Shown here: piece by piece, positions 48,701-60,200 of the stretch | How positions within the stretch are numbered: position 1 is the first letter of the stretch | Layout of the letters: each line of letters opens with the position of its first letter | Assembly: GCF_003121295.1 (NCBI RefSeq) | Contig: NZ_PHNC01000008.1 | Span: 1 to 64,000, forward strand | Direction of reading: 5' to 3' | Origin: Streptomyces orinoci | GTDB lineage: Bacteria; Actinomycetota; Actinomycetes; Streptomycetales; Streptomycetaceae | Length of the DNA stretch: 64,000 nucleotides | Position numbers and translations under genes: made by a program | Notes under the pieces: generated by a model | The model's database searches: none | The model's input: the letters and a program-made list of their open reading frames with translations, nothing else | Told to the model about the DNA's origin: nothing

Positions 48701-51700
48701 TGAAGGCGGTCAAGGAGCAGCTCCACGCGATCCCGGACAAGGGCATCGGCTACGGCCTGCTGCGCCACCTCAACCCGAAGACCGCCGAGATCCTCAAGGC
48801 GTACCGCGACGGTCAGGTCGCCTTCAACTACCTCGGCCGGCTCGGCTCGGTCGCGTCCGCGCAGGAGGACAGCGCCGCGGGCTGGACGATGTCCGGCGAC
48901 CTGGACGACCTCGCTCCCGCACCGAGCGCACCGGCTCTGGCCGCCGTGGACATCACCGCCTTCGCCGCCGAGACCGCGCAGGGCCCGCAGCTGACCGCCG
49001 ACTTCGCCTTCCCCACCGGGCTGCTGACCCGGGAGGAGGTGCGGGAGCTCGCCGACCTGTGGCGCACGGCCCTGGAGGGCCTGGCCCGGCACGCCACCGC
49101 TCCGGGGGCGGGCGGCCTGACGCCGTCGGACGTGCCGCTGGTCCGGGTGCGCCAGCGGGACCTGGAGGTCTGGGAGGAGCGCTACCCGGACATGGTCGAC
49201 GTATGGCCGTTGACCTCGCTGCAGTCCGGTCTGCTGTTCCAGAGTCAGCTGGAGGGCGCCGAGTTCGACGCCTACCAGGTGCAGCTGGTCTTCCATCTGA
49301 CCGGACGGGTGGACCCGGAGCGGATGAGGGTGGCCGGCCAGGCCCTGCTCGACCGCTACGACAGCCTGCGCACCGCATTCGTGGCCACCGCCGCCGGCGA
49401 ACCCGTACAGGTGCTCCTCGACCGTGTCGAGCTGCCCTGGCAGGCCATGGACTGGAGCGGCCTGCCCGAGCGGGAGCAGGAGGAGAGACTGCGGGAGCTG
49501 CGCGACCGGGACCGGGCCACGCCCTTCGACCCGGCCGCCCCGCCGCTGCTGCGCCTGACCCTCGTACAGCGATCGGCCGAGCACCACGAGCTGGTGATGA
49601 CCGTCCATCACATCGTGTACGACGGCTGGTCGTCGCCGCTCGTGCTGCAGAGCCTGCTGCACCTGTACGCCACCCTCGGGGACGCCGGACGACTGAACCG
49701 GGTGCGCCCGTACCGCGACTTCCTCGACTGGCTGTCGCAGCAGGACAAGGAGGGTGCGGCACAGGCGTGGCGGACCGAGCTGGACGGGCTGGACGAGCCG
49801 ACGCTGGTGGCTCCCCGCAGCCAGCAGCAGGAGGGAGGCGGACACCGCAGGACGCCGGTCGAGCTGGACCGCGGCACGGCGCGCCGTCTGTCGCAGCGCG
49901 CGGCCGAACTCGGCATCACGCTCAACACCCTGGTGCAGGGCGCCTGGGCACTACTCATCGCGAGCCACACGGGCCGCCAGGACGTGGTGTTCGGCGCCAC
50001 GGTCTCGGGGCGGCCGCCGCAGGTGGCGGGCATGGACGAGATGGTGGGCCTGTTCATCAACACCCTCCCGGTCAGGGTGCGGACGGCGGCCGAACAGAGC
50101 GCGGCCGAGCTGCTGCTCGATCTCCAGGAGCGGCAGGCCGCGCTGATGGACCACCATTTCCTCGGCCTCGCCGAGATCCACCGGGCCGTCGATCTCCCCG
50201 TGCTCTTCGACTCGGTGGTGGTCTTCGAGTCCTACCCGGCCGGCGGGGACGACCTCGACGAGACGTTGAGCGCAGCCGGCATCGCGATCACCGGCATGGA
50301 CTGGGAAGCGGCGGTGCACTACCCGCTCGCCCTGTTCGCCACCGCCGACCCGGATCTCCAGCTGATGCTGGGCCACCGTGACCACGCCTTCGACACCGAG
50401 ACCGTAGAGCGCCTCGCGCACCGCCTGACCCGGATCCTCGGTGCCATCGCGGCGGACCCCGGCACTCCGGTGAGCGGCATCGATCCCATGGCATCGGACG
50501 AGCGCGAGCTCGTGGTGACCGGGTTCAACGACACCGCCGCCGAGGTCCCCTGGGCCACCGTGGCCGCACTGTTCGAGCAGCGGGCCGCCCACCGTCCCGA
50601 CGCGGACGCCGTGCTGTGCGGTGACACCACCCTCACCTACCGGGAGCTCGACGAGCGAGCCAACCGGCTCGCGCGGGTGCTGGCGAAGAGCGGTGTGGGC
50701 CAGGAGTCGCCGGTCGGGCTCGCCCTCCCGCGCTCGCCGGAGTACATCGTCGCCGTGCTGGCCATCGCGAAGGCGGGCGGCGTGTATCTTCCCCTCGACC
50801 CGGCCTATCCGGCCGAGCGGATCGCCTTCATGCTGAGCGACGCAAAACCCGCTCTCCTGGTGACCGATACGCGGACCTCGGCCGAACTGCCCGAGAGCGA
50901 CTGCCCGCACCTGGTCATCGACGGACCCGAGGCCGCCCGGGAGATCGCGGCGGCCCCGGCGCAGCCGCTCGGAGCGGGCTCGGACGGGCATCCGGAGCAG
51001 CTCTGCTACGTGGTGTACACCTCCGGCTCCACGGGCCGGCCCAAGGCGGTGGGCATCTCCCACCGGGCGCTGGCGGTCCTGTCGGCGGACCGGGGCTACG
51101 ACGAGAGCCGCCTGGAGCGCGTTCTCATGCACCACACACAGGCCTTCGACACCTTCACCTACGAGCTGTGGGCCGGCCTGCTTCGCGGCGGCGCGGTCGT
51201 CATCCTTCCGGACGGCCGACTGGATCCGGCGGCACTCACGCGGATGATCGCCGAACAGGGTGTCACCGGACTCATCATGCCGGCGGGCCAGTTCATGGCC
51301 TTCGCCGACGAGGCGCCCGAGGCGTTTCGCGGCGCCCGTGAGGTGTGGACGGTCGGCGACGTGGTGACCCCGGCCGCCCTGGAGCGGGTGCTGCGCGCAT
51401 GCGACGGCCTGACCATCGTGAACGGGTACGGCCCGACCGAGACCACCGCGGCCACCACCATGCATGTCATCACCGGCACGGACGGCCTCGGCGAGGCTGT
51501 ACCGATCGGGCGCCCCATGGACAACACCCGCCTGTATGTGCTCGACGCGGCGCTGCGACCGGCGCCCATTGGCGTCGTCGGGGACCTGTACGTGGCCGGC
51601 GAACGGCTGGCCCGCGGATATCTGGACCGGTACGGCCTCACCGCCGAGCGCTTCGTGGCCTGCCCCTTCGGCGGGCCGGGCGAGCGGATGTACCGCACAG

Positions 51701-53031
51701 GCGACCTGGCGGCCTGGACGCCGGAGGGCCGCCTCCTGTTCCGGGGCCGCGTCGACAACCAGGTCAAGGTCCGGGGTTTCCGGATCGAACTCGGCGAGGT
51801 GGAGGCGGTGCTCGCCGGCCATCCGCAGGTCGCGCAGGCCGTAGTGATCACCCGGGACCAGCCGGGTATCGGCAGGCACCTCGTCGCCTACGTCACGCCG
51901 GCCGAGGGGGAGCGGCCCGACCCGGACGCCTTGCGGTCCTTCACCGGGCAGCGGCTGCCGGAGCACATGGTGCCCTCCGCGGTCCTGGTCATGGAGAGTC
52001 TGCCGCTGGCCGTGACCGGGAAGGTCGATCGCGGGCTGCTGCCCGCGCCCGAGTTCCTCAGCCACACCGCCTACCGGGCTCCCCGCAACGCCCAGGAGGA
52101 ACTGCTGGCAAGCGTGTTCGCGCAGGTTCTCGGAGTGGAACGGGTTGGTGTCGACGACGACTTCTTCGCTCTCGGCGGCCACTCCCTCCTCGCCACCAGG
52201 CTCATCAGCCGGATCCGCACGGTGCTGAGCGCGGAGGTCCCGATCCGCACGGTGTTCCAGGCGCCGACCGTCGCCGAACTGGTGGAGCACCTGACCGGGG
52301 GCCTTGGGGATCCCGGCGACGGCGGCCCCTTCGACACCCTGCTGCCGTTGCGGACCGGCGGGAGCGGAACGCCCTTGTGGCTCTTCCACCCGGGATTCGG
52401 CTTGTGCTGGTCCTACCTGGGGATGGCCACCCAGGTGGGGGACCGCCCGGTGTACGGCATCCAGGCGCGCGGCTTCGACGGCGCGCCGCTGCCGGCCGGC
52501 TTCACGGCCATGGTCACCGACTACGCGGAGCAGATCCTCGCCGTGCAGCCGCAAGGTCCGTTCCAGCTGGCCGGACATTCGCTGGGCGGCTCCCTGGCCC
52601 ACGCCGTCGGTGCCGAACTCCAGCGGCGCGGCTGCGAGGTGTCCCTGGTGGTGCTCCTCGACGCCGTTCCGGGCAGCGGGTTCGCGCAGCTGGCGGAGGC
52701 CCACCTCACCCGGTCGGAGGCACGCGACTTCCTGGACGACTACTTGCCGGGCGACGCCGGTGACGACGACCGCCGGAGCATCGTCGAGAACGGTGCCACG
52801 GTCATCGTCGAGCACTCCCGGATGGTCGCGGAGTTCGCTCAGCCCACCTACCGCGGCACCGTGCTGTTTTTCAGCGCGACGCAGAGCCCCGAGGCGCGGC
52901 CCGACTCCTGGGAGCCGTACGTCGACGGCGAACTGCACACCTTCGACATCGACGCCACGCACTTCGGCCTGACCGAGCCGAAGCCCGCGGCCGAGATCTG
53001 CGCCATCGTCAACCGCTACCTGTGTGACTGA
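36712..53031 (+). CDS. NRPS 2: modules 3-6, C-A-T-E / C-A-T / C-A-T-E / C-A-T-TE
   Basis: 5439 aa; start is GTG 36712 or ATG 36715. Order with key residues: C3 (1-440, HHMACDG), A3 (~465-975), T3 (Ser1013), E3 (~1065-1500, [11 protein letters not shown]); C4 (HHVLFDG ~1700), A4 (~2010-2500), T4 (Ser2554); C5 (from ~2607, HHIAADG ~2738), A5 (~3070-3565), T5 (Ser3612), E5 ([10 protein letters not shown] ~3802); C6 (HHIVYDG ~4298), A6 (~4610-5120), T6 (Ser5158), TE (Ser5290 in GHSLGG). C4 and C6 follow E domains and start with DVWP...GLL, as D-accepting C domains do; C3 and C5 start PLSF(A/S)Q-RLWF as L-accepting ones do. Codes by eye: A3 and A4 both DVFSVAAYAK (piperazate-like), A5 DAWMTGAVCK, A6 DTYIWVGAAK (both unassigned). 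Confidence 0.94.
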   Translation: MMIPLSFAQRRLWFIDRIEGPSAIYTVPFLIRLTGKVDTAALTAAVRDVVARHESLRTLIVESAEGVPAQQVVPAEEVRLDIALVEVAPDALDMAVREASAATITPFEEIPVRAVLFRTGAEEHQLLLLIHHMACDGESIAPLVRDLSAAYTARIEGGTPDWPELAVQYADYTLWQRELLGDENDPDSLIATQLDYWRDALAGLAQPTRLPMDRPRGPLPSRRGDVVEGTVDEELLARAEAAAKRTGSSVPMVFQTALAVLLHQLGAGEDIALGSTVAGRQDPELADLVGFFANTWVLRTDLSGRPTFDQLLAQVRHKALTAYDNQDAPFERVVEALNPERSSAYHPLFQVMFTWSTGARVEFGLPGGVQARIAPLWTSMAKFDLEFSFFNEPDTPGLSIYLEYATDHFDRATAQGFVDRLVRLVGDLLDAPSRAVALTDVLTEGEREWALRAFEGAAADTPELTAAGLIERQVAATPDATAVVDGAEELSFAELDARAERLARELTARGVGPERLVGLALPRSASLIVSMLAIWKSGAAYLPIDPRYPGARLGHILSDAGPDLVLTDTANAKVLPAVDIPRLCVDDVDFDAAGPAAEPAAGLPAHAAYVMYTSGSTGTPKGVVITHRDVVNGVLRLADITGIGAGTRVLAGTSVNFDVSVFETVTTLSHGGVLEVVRDVLVIGERGGWTGGVISTVPSVFTELLDQAGGMIRAETVVFAGEALPTALVKRVQAAIPGVRVINAYGQTESFYATAFTAGEAWPATAATAPIGVPLANMGAYVLGPGLQPLAPGVIGELYVAGNVARGYLGRARLTAERFVADPFGPAGARMYRTGDLARWGADGQLECVGRDDEQVKVRGFRIEPGEVESALTAHPAVAQALVTTCRHEGRDHLVGYVVPTAGREPGQSAVESLGDLDIDLTATVSPRDLRTFVSARLPEFMVPSVFVMLDRLPLAPNGKLDRKALPEPEFTGSAYRAPGTPGEEVLARVYADVVGVDRVGVDDDFFALGGDSIRSIQVVARARAQGVEVTPRQIFECRTVAELARVAASGGRTEPGLEELPGGGVGFVPLPPVGHYLEELGGNPDRFTMTMTVDLPTGMDRGGLVRTLSAAFDRHDILRSRRAAGGEAGLEVAAPGTTDVQPLVHRVASDGTWDDAWRQRARSELDAAAGRLDSANGVMAQFVWFDAGTGTPGRLTILLHHLVVDGVSWRILLPDLATAWRQIRDGGTPQLPATATSVRRWTHALAEAATGERAAELGLWRRTVSGPDPSLGARPFDPAVDTIATVERVRLDLPIEITQALLTSVPAAYRGGVNDGLLTGLALAVAVWRRRRGLDEPSTLVRLEGHGREEHIVPGADLSRTMGWFTSMYPVRLDVSGVDLDEALTGGAATGAALKAVKEQLLAVPDKGIGYGMLRYLNAETGAVLEQYGCGQIVFNYLGRYTGSANMPQDLRGLGFTQVEDTVTLTPALDEDMSALASLAVNAHVVDTEQGPRLEASLDYPSGLLAEADVRELADLWRTALTGVARYAGQPDAGGLTPSDVPLVTVGQAELDRWQEQYRGMADVWPVTAMQDGLLFHAELAGTAVDVYQMQFAFHLTGEVEPQRMRAAGQALLDRYPNLRTAFVTDRAGDRVQIVQNGVELPWQELDLASLPEPRQEEQRRRFLAAEHSTHFDPARAPLMRFSLVKLAADRWDLVLTAHHVLFDGWSVPLLMLDLLRLYRSNGDDVELGRAPAYRDFLTWLSHQDRTATARAWERELAGVDEPTLLVPDAPAGKGESVGVGQLDVPLTPEQSDRLARRAGELGLTLNTLVQGAWGMLLSGLTGQRDVTFGATVSGRPPQVEGVSEMVGTFINTLAVRMDCAPGDSLRTLLTGLQERQSALLDHHHFGLLEMHQLTGVRTLFDTLVVYESYPIDSAALDDACAAAGIRVTGLSPLSSTHYPLVVMASAEPRLAIALQYQHHLVAPEQAAVIARRLGRVLVRLAEDPELPFSSVDMLEPAERDRILVDVNRTAAETPDATIPDLYERQAATTPDRPAVSCGDVTLTYAELNARADRLASALAARGVGPETVVGLAMPRSADLVTAMLGVWKAGGAYLPIDPENPRSRVDHMLSVARPQLLLTEAGTVNGLPGTDVPTLLLDDVDLVAGPVAGRARGLRPQHAAYVMFTSGSTGLPKGVVVSHGNVVNGVTRLAERVGVDADTHMLAGASVNFDVSVFETVTTLVHGGRVEVAGDALVLAERETMTANVISTVPSVFAALGGRIPALPDRATLVFAGEKLPTGLVDRIRQERPGVRIVNAYGQTESFYATTFTVPAQQPGADTGSVPIGTPIGNLRTYVLGPGLAPVPPGVTGELYVAGDIARGYLGRAALTAERFVADLHGPAGARMYRTGDLARWTADGQLEYVGRDDNQVKIRGVRVEPAEIERALATHPDVAQAVVIARTAEEGDQQLVAYVVPAAPRADDTDLAGTLRGHLRERLPAHLVPTAVVPLDSVPLTVNGKLDRQALPAPHFAAAAVGGEPRTPQEELLCELFAEVLHVDRVGVDDDFFALGGHSIMAIKLVNRIRSVLRTEVELRTLFTAPTVAELVPHLDRAGAARAPLAPPAQVPERLPLSFSQQRLWFLHKFEGRAATYNMPIVLRLYGDLNVRALEETVNDLVTRHEILRTVYREVDGRPYQHILGPEEARIALPVRPVADADDLPGAIAAVARHPFDIAAEIPVKAALFGTGPDEFALVLVIHHIAADGWSATPLAKDLTTAYEARTRGEAPRWTPLPLQYAHYALWQRELLGGDDDPDSLFSRQCLYWSRQLAGLPETVTFPTDRPRPAELDRSGDLLEFTLDATLHEGIASLARATGTTPFMVLQATMAALFTRLGAGTDIALGSGIAGRIDQNLNDLIGLFVNVQVMRIDTSGDPTFAELLDQTRRTSLAAYTHQDIPFEALVEKLNPQRSASVNPLFQVALILQNTEDADFELPGVRVTSEGTGTGTSRYDVTFSLTEKFHDRTTPAGIHIAVEYSTELFDASTIERVIGHWEWLLAAAVLDPTQHIGAGEPTAEERGTLLAAEQRTGPEVAAATFPDLFREQLLRAPQAPAVEFGGGAWSYRELNERANRAAHWLIARGVGPEQSVGVAMPRGADQVAVVLGIFKTGAAYLPVDPDYPSDRIRFMLDAAAPAVLLATAGIAERLPASPGTEVVAVDAPEVAKAWQDGPATDPDVALTPAHPAYLIFTSGSTGRPKGVVVTHAGIAALSRTTQDRLAVTPDSRVIQVAAPSFDAALWEYIQTLTTGATLVVPREQRLVGDDLARNLACLDITHVMLPPSVLAALPADAPRTLTGLRTVTVGGEACSPALAAAWAPGRRFVNAYGPAETTVCGTVSAPLSTGHTPIGTAVDGNRLRVLDERLVPVEPGVPGELYIAGPSLARGYLNRPDLTAERFVSDPFGPAGTRMYRTGDIVRQGADGQLDYLGRSDDQVKINGLRIEPGEITAAMEQHPGVGQAVVTAHRGKDGRQRLVGYAVPVPAGSPGPDADELRAFLSDRLPEFMVPAVFLPLDSLPLTANGKLDKAALPAPPTTAESSYRAPGTEAETKLAAIFAEVLGHDRVGIDDDFFAVGGDSIRSIQVVSRARERGVAITPRLMFKHRTVAALAEAAKAGGQPRTDRREPAGGGLGWMPLLPVMRQIREHVGHHDGFTMSTVVELPTGIDETALVTTLAVVVDHHDMLRSRLRVHGGEEGLDAAAPGTLDAASLIRRRPCAGDWSDPAWRQETRAEVTAAAGELDAEAGRMARFIWCDAGPDTPGQLIVVLHHLVTDGVSWHILLSDLAQVWDAVRQGRPPQLPAVPTTMRSWSYGLVQAAEAPERVAELDHWRGVLDRPEPLLGSRALDPAVDVRATVDTVRVTLDQQTTEALLTALPAAFHSGADDGLLTALALALAGWYRARGIDERSALIRLEGHGREEAAVPGADLTRTIGWFTSVYPVRLDVGGIDLEDAVAGGRTAGYAVKAVKEQLHAIPDKGIGYGLLRHLNPKTAEILKAYRDGQVAFNYLGRLGSVASAQEDSAAGWTMSGDLDDLAPAPSAPALAAVDITAFAAETAQGPQLTADFAFPTGLLTREEVRELADLWRTALEGLARHATAPGAGGLTPSDVPLVRVRQRDLEVWEERYPDMVDVWPLTSLQSGLLFQSQLEGAEFDAYQVQLVFHLTGRVDPERMRVAGQALLDRYDSLRTAFVATAAGEPVQVLLDRVELPWQAMDWSGLPEREQEERLRELRDRDRATPFDPAAPPLLRLTLVQRSAEHHELVMTVHHIVYDGWSSPLVLQSLLHLYATLGDAGRLNRVRPYRDFLDWLSQQDKEGAAQAWRTELDGLDEPTLVAPRSQQQEGGGHRRTPVELDRGTARRLSQRAAELGITLNTLVQGAWALLIASHTGRQDVVFGATVSGRPPQVAGMDEMVGLFINTLPVRVRTAAEQSAAELLLDLQERQAALMDHHFLGLAEIHRAVDLPVLFDSVVVFESYPAGGDDLDETLSAAGIAITGMDWEAAVHYPLALFATADPDLQLMLGHRDHAFDTETVERLAHRLTRILGAIAADPGTPVSGIDPMASDERELVVTGFNDTAAEVPWATVAALFEQRAAHRPDADAVLCGDTTLTYRELDERANRLARVLAKSGVGQESPVGLALPRSPEYIVAVLAIAKAGGVYLPLDPAYPAERIAFMLSDAKPALLVTDTRTSAELPESDCPHLVIDGPEAAREIAAAPAQPLGAGSDGHPEQLCYVVYTSGSTGRPKAVGISHRALAVLSADRGYDESRLERVLMHHTQAFDTFTYELWAGLLRGGAVVILPDGRLDPAALTRMIAEQGVTGLIMPAGQFMAFADEAPEAFRGAREVWTVGDVVTPAALERVLRACDGLTIVNGYGPTETTAATTMHVITGTDGLGEAVPIGRPMDNTRLYVLDAALRPAPIGVVGDLYVAGERLARGYLDRYGLTAERFVACPFGGPGERMYRTGDLAAWTPEGRLLFRGRVDNQVKVRGFRIELGEVEAVLAGHPQVAQAVVITRDQPGIGRHLVAYVTPAEGERPDPDALRSFTGQRLPEHMVPSAVLVMESLPLAVTGKVDRGLLPAPEFLSHTAYRAPRNAQEELLASVFAQVLGVERVGVDDDFFALGGHSLLATRLISRIRTVLSAEVPIRTVFQAPTVAELVEHLTGGLGDPGDGGPFDTLLPLRTGGSGTPLWLFHPGFGLCWSYLGMATQVGDRPVYGIQARGFDGAPLPAGFTAMVTDYAEQILAVQPQGPFQLAGHSLGGSLAHAVGAELQRRGCEVSLVVLLDAVPGSGFAQLAEAHLTRSEARDFLDDYLPGDAGDDDRRSIVENGATVIVEHSRMVAEFAQPTYRGTVLFFSATQSPEARPDSWEPYVDGELHTFDIDATHFGLTEPKPAAEICAIVNRYLCD

Positions 53032-53040
53032 GGAGACCGC

Positions 53041-53253
53041 GTGACCACGAACCCCTTCGACGACGAGAACGGCACGTTCTACGTCCTGGTGAACGATGAG
53101 GAACAGCACTCCCTGTGGCCGTCATTCGCGCACGTTCCGGACGGCTGGCGGATCGCCTTCGGTCCGGAGGACCGGCCGAAGTGCCTTGCCCACATAGAGG
53201 TGAACTGGACCGATCTACGGCCCAAGAGCCTGCGCCACGCCATGGGCGAGTAG
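53041..53253 (+). CDS. MbtH-like protein
   Basis: 70 aa; GTG start 9 bases after the NRPS2 stop with a GGAG site. Carries the family signature [20 protein letters not shown] and the final [15 protein letters not shown] [11 protein letters not shown]. Binds A domains and promotes their folding and activity. Since it is the only MbtH seen, it probably serves both NRPSs. Co-transcribed with NRPS2 and the following P450. Confidence 0.96.
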   Translation: MTTNPFDDENGTFYVLVNDEEQHSLWPSFAHVPDGWRIAFGPEDRPKCLAHIEVNWTDLRPKSLRHAMGE

Positions 53254-53293
53254 GACCTGCGCCCGTGCACAACGAGAAACAGGAGGGATGGAG

Positions 53294-54505
53294 ATGACAC
53301 AGCTCGCCGATCGCTGGGGAGTGAACCCGGAGTTCTTCTGGATGTGGGGTCACCGACCGGAGGGGCCCGTCAAGGTGGATGAGAGCGGGGTGGTCCATGT
53401 CTACGGTCACGCCGAGATCCTGGAGGTCTACGGCGACCCGCGGGTGTACTCGTCCAATGTGGAGGCCCTGCTGTTCGGGGCGCCCGAGGGCGAGACCCTC
53501 AGCGAGGGCGCGTTGAGCGCGGCCGACCCGCCCAAGCACACAAAACTGCGCAAGATCGTCAGCCGCGCGTTCACCCCGAAACTGGTGGCCGGTCTGGAAC
53601 CGCGGATCGCCGAGGTCACCGGTCAACTCCTCGACGAGGCGGCGGGCAAGGGGCGCCTGGAACTGGTCGGGGACCTGGCGTATCCGATGCCGGTGATGGT
53701 GATAGCCGACATGCTCGGCGTGCCGCGCAGTGACCGGGACCTCTTCAAGCAGTGGGTGGACACCATCCTCACTGCCGCGGGAGAAGTCAACGTGGAGGAC
53801 GCGGTCAAGGACAGCCCGGACACGCGGCGCGAGGACGAGGATGTTGCGGCCGCCATGGGGCAAGTGCCCGAGCTGATGGAGTATCTGCGCGCGCATGCGG
53901 CGGAACGGCGCACCAAGCCGCGCGAGGATCTGCTCACCAAGCTGGTCGAGGCGGAGGTCGACGGCGAGCGCCTGAGTGACAGCCAGGTGGTGAATTTCTC
54001 CAGGGAACTCCTTGTCGCAGGACACCTCACCACCAGCGCGACGATCGCCAATATGCTGCTGTGCCTGGATGCCCACCCGGAGCAGTTCGCCCGGGTGCGG
54101 GCGAATCCGGGCCTCATCCCGGGGGCTGCCGAGGAAACCCTGCGGTTCCTCGGTCCGCTCGCGGCCTCCGTCCGCGCGACGGCCGAAGACACCGAGCTGG
54201 CCGGCGTCAAGGTGCCGAAGAAGAGCCTCGTCCGGCTCTGGCTCGGCGCCGGCAGCCGGGACGAGCGGGTATTCGAGCGGCCCGGCGAGTTCGATCCAGG
54301 CCGGGATCCCAATCCGCACCTGGGGTTCGGCCGTGGAATCCACTTCTGCATCGGCGCGCCACTCGCCCGCCTCGAGAGCAGCGTCTGCTTGCGGATGCTC
54401 CTGGACCGGTATCCCGGCTTGCGGGCGGACCCGGATGAGCGGCCGGAATTCCTGGGGCTGGACGACCTGCTGGCAGTGTCGAAACTCGAGATGCTCACCA
54501 ATTGA
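53294..54505 (+). CDS. Cytochrome P450 (2)
   Basis: 403 aa from the ATG at 53294; a perfect AGGAGG 7 bases upstream favours it over the ATG at 53288. I-helix LLVAGHLTTSATI, ExxR in EETLRF, haem loop FGRGIHFCIGAPLAR with ligand Cys352. A small-substrate CYP107/CYP105-like bacterial P450 that requires external ferredoxin. Its place after MbtH suggests hydroxylation of a T-bound residue or of the peptide, but the substrate cannot be read from sequence. Confidence 0.9.
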   Translation: MTQLADRWGVNPEFFWMWGHRPEGPVKVDESGVVHVYGHAEILEVYGDPRVYSSNVEALLFGAPEGETLSEGALSAADPPKHTKLRKIVSRAFTPKLVAGLEPRIAEVTGQLLDEAAGKGRLELVGDLAYPMPVMVIADMLGVPRSDRDLFKQWVDTILTAAGEVNVEDAVKDSPDTRREDEDVAAAMGQVPELMEYLRAHAAERRTKPREDLLTKLVEAEVDGERLSDSQVVNFSRELLVAGHLTTSATIANMLLCLDAHPEQFARVRANPGLIPGAAEETLRFLGPLAASVRATAEDTELAGVKVPKKSLVRLWLGAGSRDERVFERPGEFDPGRDPNPHLGFGRGIHFCIGAPLARLESSVCLRMLLDRYPGLRADPDERPEFLGLDDLLAVSKLEMLTN

Positions 54506-54564
54506 GGCCGTTGCGGCGCAGGCTGCGAACCATGGATGGGTTCGCTCCGAAGGAGGAAAGCGCA

Positions 54565-55866
54565 ATGCGCGTCCTGTTCGTAGTTTTTCCCTGGCGAACC
54601 CATCTGCAGCACATGGTGCCCCTGGCCTGGGCGCTGCAGTCGGCAGGGCACGAGGTCCGCGTCGCGAGCGGCCCGGAGCTGACGGACGCCGTCACCGCCT
54701 CGGGTCTGCCGGTGGTACCCGTCGGCTCCGACGAGCCTGTCATCGCGAAGGTCGAACGCGAGCAGGGGGAGATGTACCAAAAGCTCGTCGAAGCCCATGG
54801 CGAGCAGAACGACATCCTCGTCGACGTATGCGAGGACCGCGAGGAGGTACTCACCTGGGAGCGCCTGCGGTGGGGGAGCCGGTTCCTGGCCGCCACCTCC
54901 CGGGCCTCCAATGACGCGATGGTCGAGGAGCTGGTGGAGTACTGCCGTTGGTGGCAGCCGGATCTGGTGCTCTGGGACTGGCTGAGCCATGCGGGGGCGA
55001 TCGCGGCCACGGCGGTCGGAGTACCGCATGGCCGCATGCGCACCGAGTTGGCCGTCGAGGACCGGGCCCGTCGGCTCTTTCTGCGGATGCGGCAGGAACA
55101 GGCGCCCGCCGACCGCGAGGACCCGTTGGGGGACTGGTTGGGGGAGTGGGCGGAGAAGTTCGGTGCCGAGTTCTCCGAGGAGATGGTGACCGGACAGTTC
55201 ACGATCGAGCAGATGGTCGGTTCGATGCGGCTGGAGTCGCAGTCGCCGCATCTTCCGCTGCGCTACGTCTCCTACAACGGGCCGTCCGTCGTGCCTCATT
55301 GGGCCCGGCGCGACCCGGCCAGGCGGCGCGTCCTGGCCACCTTCGGACTCAGCCTGGCAATGGATCCGGCGACGGCCGCGTCCTCCCTGCAGCAGTTGCA
55401 GGGGATGCTGGACGCACTGGCTGATCTGGACATCGAGCTGGTGATGACGCTGCCCGAGCGGTTCCAGCGGGAACTGGAGCGGGTGCCGGACAACACCAGG
55501 ATGGTGGAGTTCGTTCCGCTGCACGCCATCGTCCCGTCGTGCTCGGCCGTGATCCACCATGGCGGCGTGCCCGGGTTCCTGGAGGCGATCGCCCATGGGG
55601 TGCCGCAGCTGGTGATCGGCCGTGCCATGACGGATATCGGGGAGCGCGGCCCGCGGTTGGAGCGGTCCGGGGCCGGTCTGTGGATCCGGGGCGACGCCCC
55701 GGAGGACCTGGACGGGGAACGGGTGCGGGAGCAGCTGGTGCGGTTGCTGGAGGAGCCGTCGTTCCGGGAGGCCGCCGGGCGGCTCGGCGAGGAACTGGCG
55801 GCGCAGCCGTCGCCCGCCGAGGTCGTCCGGGACCTGGAGCGGATCGTCGACCGCCGGCGATCCTGA
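54565..55866 (+). CDS. Glycosyltransferase 3 (GT-B, macrolide/EryCIII-like family)
   Basis: 433 aa from the ATG at 54565 (AAGGAGG upstream). Donor block AVIHHGGVPGFLEAIAHGVPQ as in glycosyltransferase 2; from about residue 280 to the end the two genes are nearly identical in DNA, including the stretch that ends each gene. They differ in the acceptor-facing N-terminal region (~60-125), near 165-185, and in the LAMDPATAASSLQ loop. A recent duplication followed by diversification or gene conversion is the simplest explanation. Last gene of the NRPS2 operon, so it probably decorates the peptide. Confidence 0.9.
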   Translation: MRVLFVVFPWRTHLQHMVPLAWALQSAGHEVRVASGPELTDAVTASGLPVVPVGSDEPVIAKVEREQGEMYQKLVEAHGEQNDILVDVCEDREEVLTWERLRWGSRFLAATSRASNDAMVEELVEYCRWWQPDLVLWDWLSHAGAIAATAVGVPHGRMRTELAVEDRARRLFLRMRQEQAPADREDPLGDWLGEWAEKFGAEFSEEMVTGQFTIEQMVGSMRLESQSPHLPLRYVSYNGPSVVPHWARRDPARRRVLATFGLSLAMDPATAASSLQQLQGMLDALADLDIELVMTLPERFQRELERVPDNTRMVEFVPLHAIVPSCSAVIHHGGVPGFLEAIAHGVPQLVIGRAMTDIGERGPRLERSGAGLWIRGDAPEDLDGERVREQLVRLLEEPSFREAAGRLGEELAAQPSPAEVVRDLERIVDRRRS

Positions 55867-55955
55867 CGTGCTGTCGGCTGCGGCCCGCTGTTGGACGACT
55901 CTCTGTATGAGCACGTAGCCGGGGAGGCGGCGGCACACGACACCGTGACCACGAG

Positions 55956-55985
55956 GACCCCGGCGGCCTGGCGGCCTCCGGGGTC
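55956..55985. terminator. Hairpin between convergent glycosyltransferase 3 and FMN oxidase
   Basis: Arms GACCCCGGCGGCC and GGCCTCCGGGGTC pair over 13 bp with one mismatch and a short loop, followed on the + strand by TTTGT. The position between convergent stops suggests bidirectional termination and marks a boundary between the NRPS operon and the right-hand PKS operon. Confidence 0.75.
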
Positions 55986-55999
55986 TTTGTCGGAGTCGC

Positions 56000-57208
56000 T
56001 CAACACCCGCCCAGGGGTCCCGCCGGAGCGAGCAGCTCCGGGCCGAGGGACCTGACGCTGCCGCAGCCGATCTGCGTCAGCGTCAGGTCGAGCTCGGCGA
56101 GCAGGCACTGCAGGACGTGCCGCACGCCGGGACGTCCATCGAGCGCCAGTCCGTACAGATAGGGCCTGCCGAGGAGGACGGCATCCGCGCCGAGGGCCAG
56201 AGCCTTGGCGACGTCGGTGCCGGTGCGGACACCGGAGTCCATCAGCACCGGGAAGGTGTTTCCGACCGCGGTGCGCACTGCGGGCAGGCAGTCGAGGGCA
56301 GCCGCCGCGCCGTCCAGCTGGCGTCCCCCGTGATTGGAAACGATCACGCCGTCCGCCCCGTTGGCCACTGCGAGGAGCGCGTCGTCGGGGTGCAGGACCC
56401 CCTTGACGAGAAGGGGAAGCCCGGTCCATTCGCGCAGCCGGTTCAATCGGTCCCAAGTCAGCGACGGGTTGCCATTGACCTGGGCCCATTGCCTGACGAC
56501 CGCCTCGGGGCCGGCATTCGGCGGCAGCGCCGCCCGGAACACGGGATCACTCGTGTAGTTGGCGAGCCCGGTGCCGCGTATCAGCGGAAGGTAGCCGTGA
56601 TCGAGGTCCGCGGGCCGATAGCCGACGGAGGGATTGTCGACGGTGAGGACCAGCGCCGTGTAGCCGCTTGCCTCGGCCCGGCGGACCAGGGACGCGGCCA
56701 GTTCGTCGTCCGAGGGCCAGTACAGCTGGAACCAGCGGGGCCCCGGCCCGGCAGCCGCGGCGACCTCCTCGAGGCTGTGTGAGGAGTAGGAGGACAGCAC
56801 AAACGGCAGCCCGACGTCGGCCGCGCCCCGGACAGTGGCGATCTCACCCTCGTGGTGCACGGCGGTCTGCGCGGAGATCGGTGCCAACAGGACTGGTGCG
56901 GGGAGGCGGTGGCCGAGGAGGTCCAACGTCAGGTCGCGCCGTGTGAAGCCGTGGAGTGCCCGAGGCAGCAGGCGCCACTGGTCGAAAGCGTCCCGGTTGG
57001 CGCGCCCCGTGGCTCCGGTTCCGGAGCCGCCGGCCACGAAGCCGAACACCGCGGGCGGGAGGACCGCGCGGACCGCGTCCTCCAACGCCGTGAGATCAGT
57101 GGTGAGTTGACCCTCGCGGCCGTCGGGGCCCGCCAGATATATCTCTCGCACCAGGTCGGACGCGCTCGTCGGTCCGGCCGGGGCGGCGGTGCGGATGTGC
57201 TCGGTCAT
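56000..57208 (-). CDS. FMN-dependent 2-hydroxy-acid oxidase/lactate 2-monooxygenase-like enzyme
   Basis: A 402-aa TIM-barrel flavoprotein. Seen: [20 protein letters not shown] near the start, [40 protein letters not shown] (FMN-contacting Lys), the catalytic His block [11 protein letters not shown], and [20 protein letters not shown] with [11 protein letters not shown] (phosphate site). The family oxidises L-2-hydroxy acids to 2-keto acids, or decarboxylates as lactate monooxygenase does; length and N-terminus are closest to the latter. Start overlaps the PKS stop by 4 bases, so it belongs to the leftward PKS operon. It could provide a starter acid or tailor the polyketide. Confidence 0.88.
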   Translation of the reverse strand: MTEHIRTAAPAGPTSASDLVREIYLAGPDGREGQLTTDLTALEDAVRAVLPPAVFGFVAGGSGTGATGRANRDAFDQWRLLPRALHGFTRRDLTLDLLGHRLPAPVLLAPISAQTAVHHEGEIATVRGAADVGLPFVLSSYSSHSLEEVAAAAGPGPRWFQLYWPSDDELAASLVRRAEASGYTALVLTVDNPSVGYRPADLDHGYLPLIRGTGLANYTSDPVFRAALPPNAGPEAVVRQWAQVNGNPSLTWDRLNRLREWTGLPLLVKGVLHPDDALLAVANGADGVIVSNHGGRQLDGAAAALDCLPAVRTAVGNTFPVLMDSGVRTGTDVAKALALGADAVLLGRPYLYGLALDGRPGVRHVLQCLLAELDLTLTQIGCGSVRSLGPELLAPAGPLGGC

Positions 57209-60200
57209 GGCGTCTGGGTTCCGTTTCCGTTCTCGGTGCTGGTCCGTCCGTCGGATGGCGGCTCCTGACCGAGGACGTCGGCCAGGAGCCGGGGGGTCGG
57301 CCAGTCGAAGACGAAGGTGGCCGGAAGGCGCAGCCCCATGGTGGCCATCAGCCGGTTGCGCAGCTCCACCGCTCCCAGCGAGTCCATTCCGACGTGGTCG
57401 AAGGCGACGTCCGGGTCGATCGCGTCGGCTGAGGCGTGGCCGAGAACTCCGGCGACCTCGGCGAGGAGCCGCTCCAGCACGGTGTCGTCACCTTCCGCGG
57501 CAGCTGTGTCCCCGTTGTCGTGCGGCAGCGTGGCCGAAGGCGGATACTCCCCTCTCCCCGGCTTCCCGGCGTCGGCGGGCAGGAGGGACTCCAGGAGTCG
57601 CGGGAGGGTGCCGCCGCGGTGCTGTGCGGCCAGGGCGTCGCGATCCCAGCGTCCCGCCACGGCCACCGGCCGGTTCCCGTGCACCGCCGCGTCGAGGAAA
57701 CGCAGGCCCTGTTCGATGGGTATCAGCAGAATGCCGGCCCGGGCCATGCGGTCGATCTGGGCGTTCGTGAGGGTGCTGCCCATGCCTCCCGACACGTCCC
57801 ACTGACCCCATACGATGGCCACGCCGGGGTCGCCGGCGGCGTGCCGCTGCTCCATCAGGCCTTCCAGGTACGCGTTCGCGGCGGCATAGGCGCCTTGCCC
57901 CGCCGAGTTGAGCGTGCCGGCGACCGAGGAGTAGACGACGAACGCGGACAGACCCAGGCCGGCGGTCAGCTCGTGCAGATTGAACACCGCATCGACCTTG
58001 GGACGCAGCGACCGTTCGAGGTCGTCGGCCGTCAAGTCGGTCAGCAGACGGCCTTCGAGGAAACCCGCGGCATGGACGACACCGCCGATGCGGACACCGG
58101 CGCGGGCAAGCCCGTCGAGAACGCCGGCCAGTGACTCGCGGTCGGCGGCGTCACAGGCCACCGTGCGGACCCGGGCGCCCAGATCCCGCAGGTCCGCGAT
58201 GACGCGCTCCGCGTCGGGGCCGGGGGCGCCACGCCCCATCAGGATCAGCTGTCGCACGCCGTGCTGCTCCACCAGGTGCCGGGCAGTGATCCGGCCGAGC
58301 CAGCCCAGGCCACCGGTGATCAGCACCGCTCTTGCGGCATCCCAGGAGCCCCCGGGGATCGGAGCGTCGGCGCCGCTGCCGAGGGCCGGCCGGTACGCGG
58401 ACCCGCCACGCAGTGCGAGTTGGCTCTCGCCGGTGGCCAGCGCGGCGGCGAACGCCTCGCGGGAGGCGGCGATACCGTCCTCGTCGAGCAGGATGAACCG
58501 GCCCGGGTGCTCGGCCTGCGCGGACCGGACCAGTCCCCACACGGCACGGTGGGCGGGCCGGGTGCCGGGGTTCTGCTTGTCCTCCACGGCAATGGCGCCG
58601 CGGGTGACCACCACCAGCCGGGAGTCCTCCAACCGCTCGTCACCCAGGAAACCTTGGGCCGCGTTCAGTACCTCCAGCAGGGTCTCCCGGACGGCTGCCG
58701 GGGTCTCGTCCGTGTCGGTCCGGCACCGCAGCACGACCGTTCGCGGGACTGCTCCGGCCGCGGCGAGCGCTTTGGTGAGGTCTGTCCACGGCTCGTCCGC
58801 TGCGGCATCGGCAGGCTCGGAAACCGGTGTCCAGTGCGGCACCAAGAGGCCGTCGGCCTCCTGCGCGCCGGAAGGACCGGCGTCCGCGGCCGGGATCGGC
58901 CGCAGGACGAGAGAGCCGATCGAGGCCAGCGGCCTGCCGTCGGGGTCGGTGAGATCGGCAGAGACCACGTCGGGGCCCACGGGTGTCAGGTGGACCCGCA
59001 CCCGGGCCGCGGCGGTGGCGGCGGCCCGGACCCGCACGTCCCGCCAGATGTGCGGGAGCATGCCGGGGCCCGTGGCACCCTCGGCGGCGAGCGGGTGCAG
59101 GGCGGCGTCGAGGAGCGCGGGGTGCAGGGCGTATGTGCCGGGCCGGACCCCGCCGGGGAGGGCCACATCGGCGACGGCCTCCGGGCCGGAGCTCCACATC
59201 GCGCCGACGCCGCGGAACGCCGGTCCGTAGGCCAACTCCCGGTCCGCAAGGGCACGGTAGAGCTCGTGGGGCGGCATATCGAGCGGCGCGGCCTCCACGG
59301 GGAGGCCGCGCCGCGGCTCGGTGCCGGGCTCCACGCCGTGCCGGACGATGGTGCCGTGGGCGCACTGGGTCCAGGCCGACTTCTCGGTGTCCGCCCGGCG
59401 GGCGTGCACGGTGACGGCGCTCCTGCCGTCGGCGTCGGCCGCCGCGATGAAGATCCGCAGGTCGAACTCCGCGTTGTCCGGCACGGCCAGAGGGTCCCCG
59501 TGGACGAGCTCTTCGACCGTGTCGCCGCCCGTCACGCGGGCGGCGCTCACCACTGCGTCGAGCAGGGCGGTGCCGGGCAGCAGCGTCCTGCCGGCGACCT
59601 GGTAGTCGGCCAGCCAGGGGAGCGTGGCGTGCGAGAGCCGTCCGGTGAACATGACTCCGTCCGGAGCCGGTACCTCCGCAGCGGCAGCCAGGATCGGGTG
59701 GTCGAGGTCGGTGATCCCGGCCGACCGGGCAGTTGTGCGTTGCGGCGCGTCGATCCAGTAGCGGCGCCGCTGGAAGGCATAGGTCGGCAGCGGGATCCGA
59801 CGGGCGCCGCGACCTGCGAACACGGCAGCCCAACCGACGTCGGCGCCGACCGCGTGCAGCCGGGCGAGCGCGGTCACCAGCATGGTGGTCTCCGGCTCCT
59901 GGTCGCGCTGCGCCGCGATCGCCGTAGGTGCGGCCTGGCCGGCGAAGCAGTCGGCGACCATGTCCGTGAGTTCGTCCGACGGGCCGACCTCCACCAGCCG
60001 GTTGCAGCCCAGGCCGCTCAGGGAGTGCACGCCGTCCTCGAAGCGGAACGTCTCGACCGCCTGGCGGGCCCAGTAGTCGGGGTCGGCGAACTCGCTCTCC
60101 CTCATCGCCTGTCCGGTGAGGCCCGAAACCACTGTGACTTCCGGCTCACGGAAGCTCAGGTGCTTGACGACCGCGGCTCCGCTTCCGGGAAGTCCCTTCG

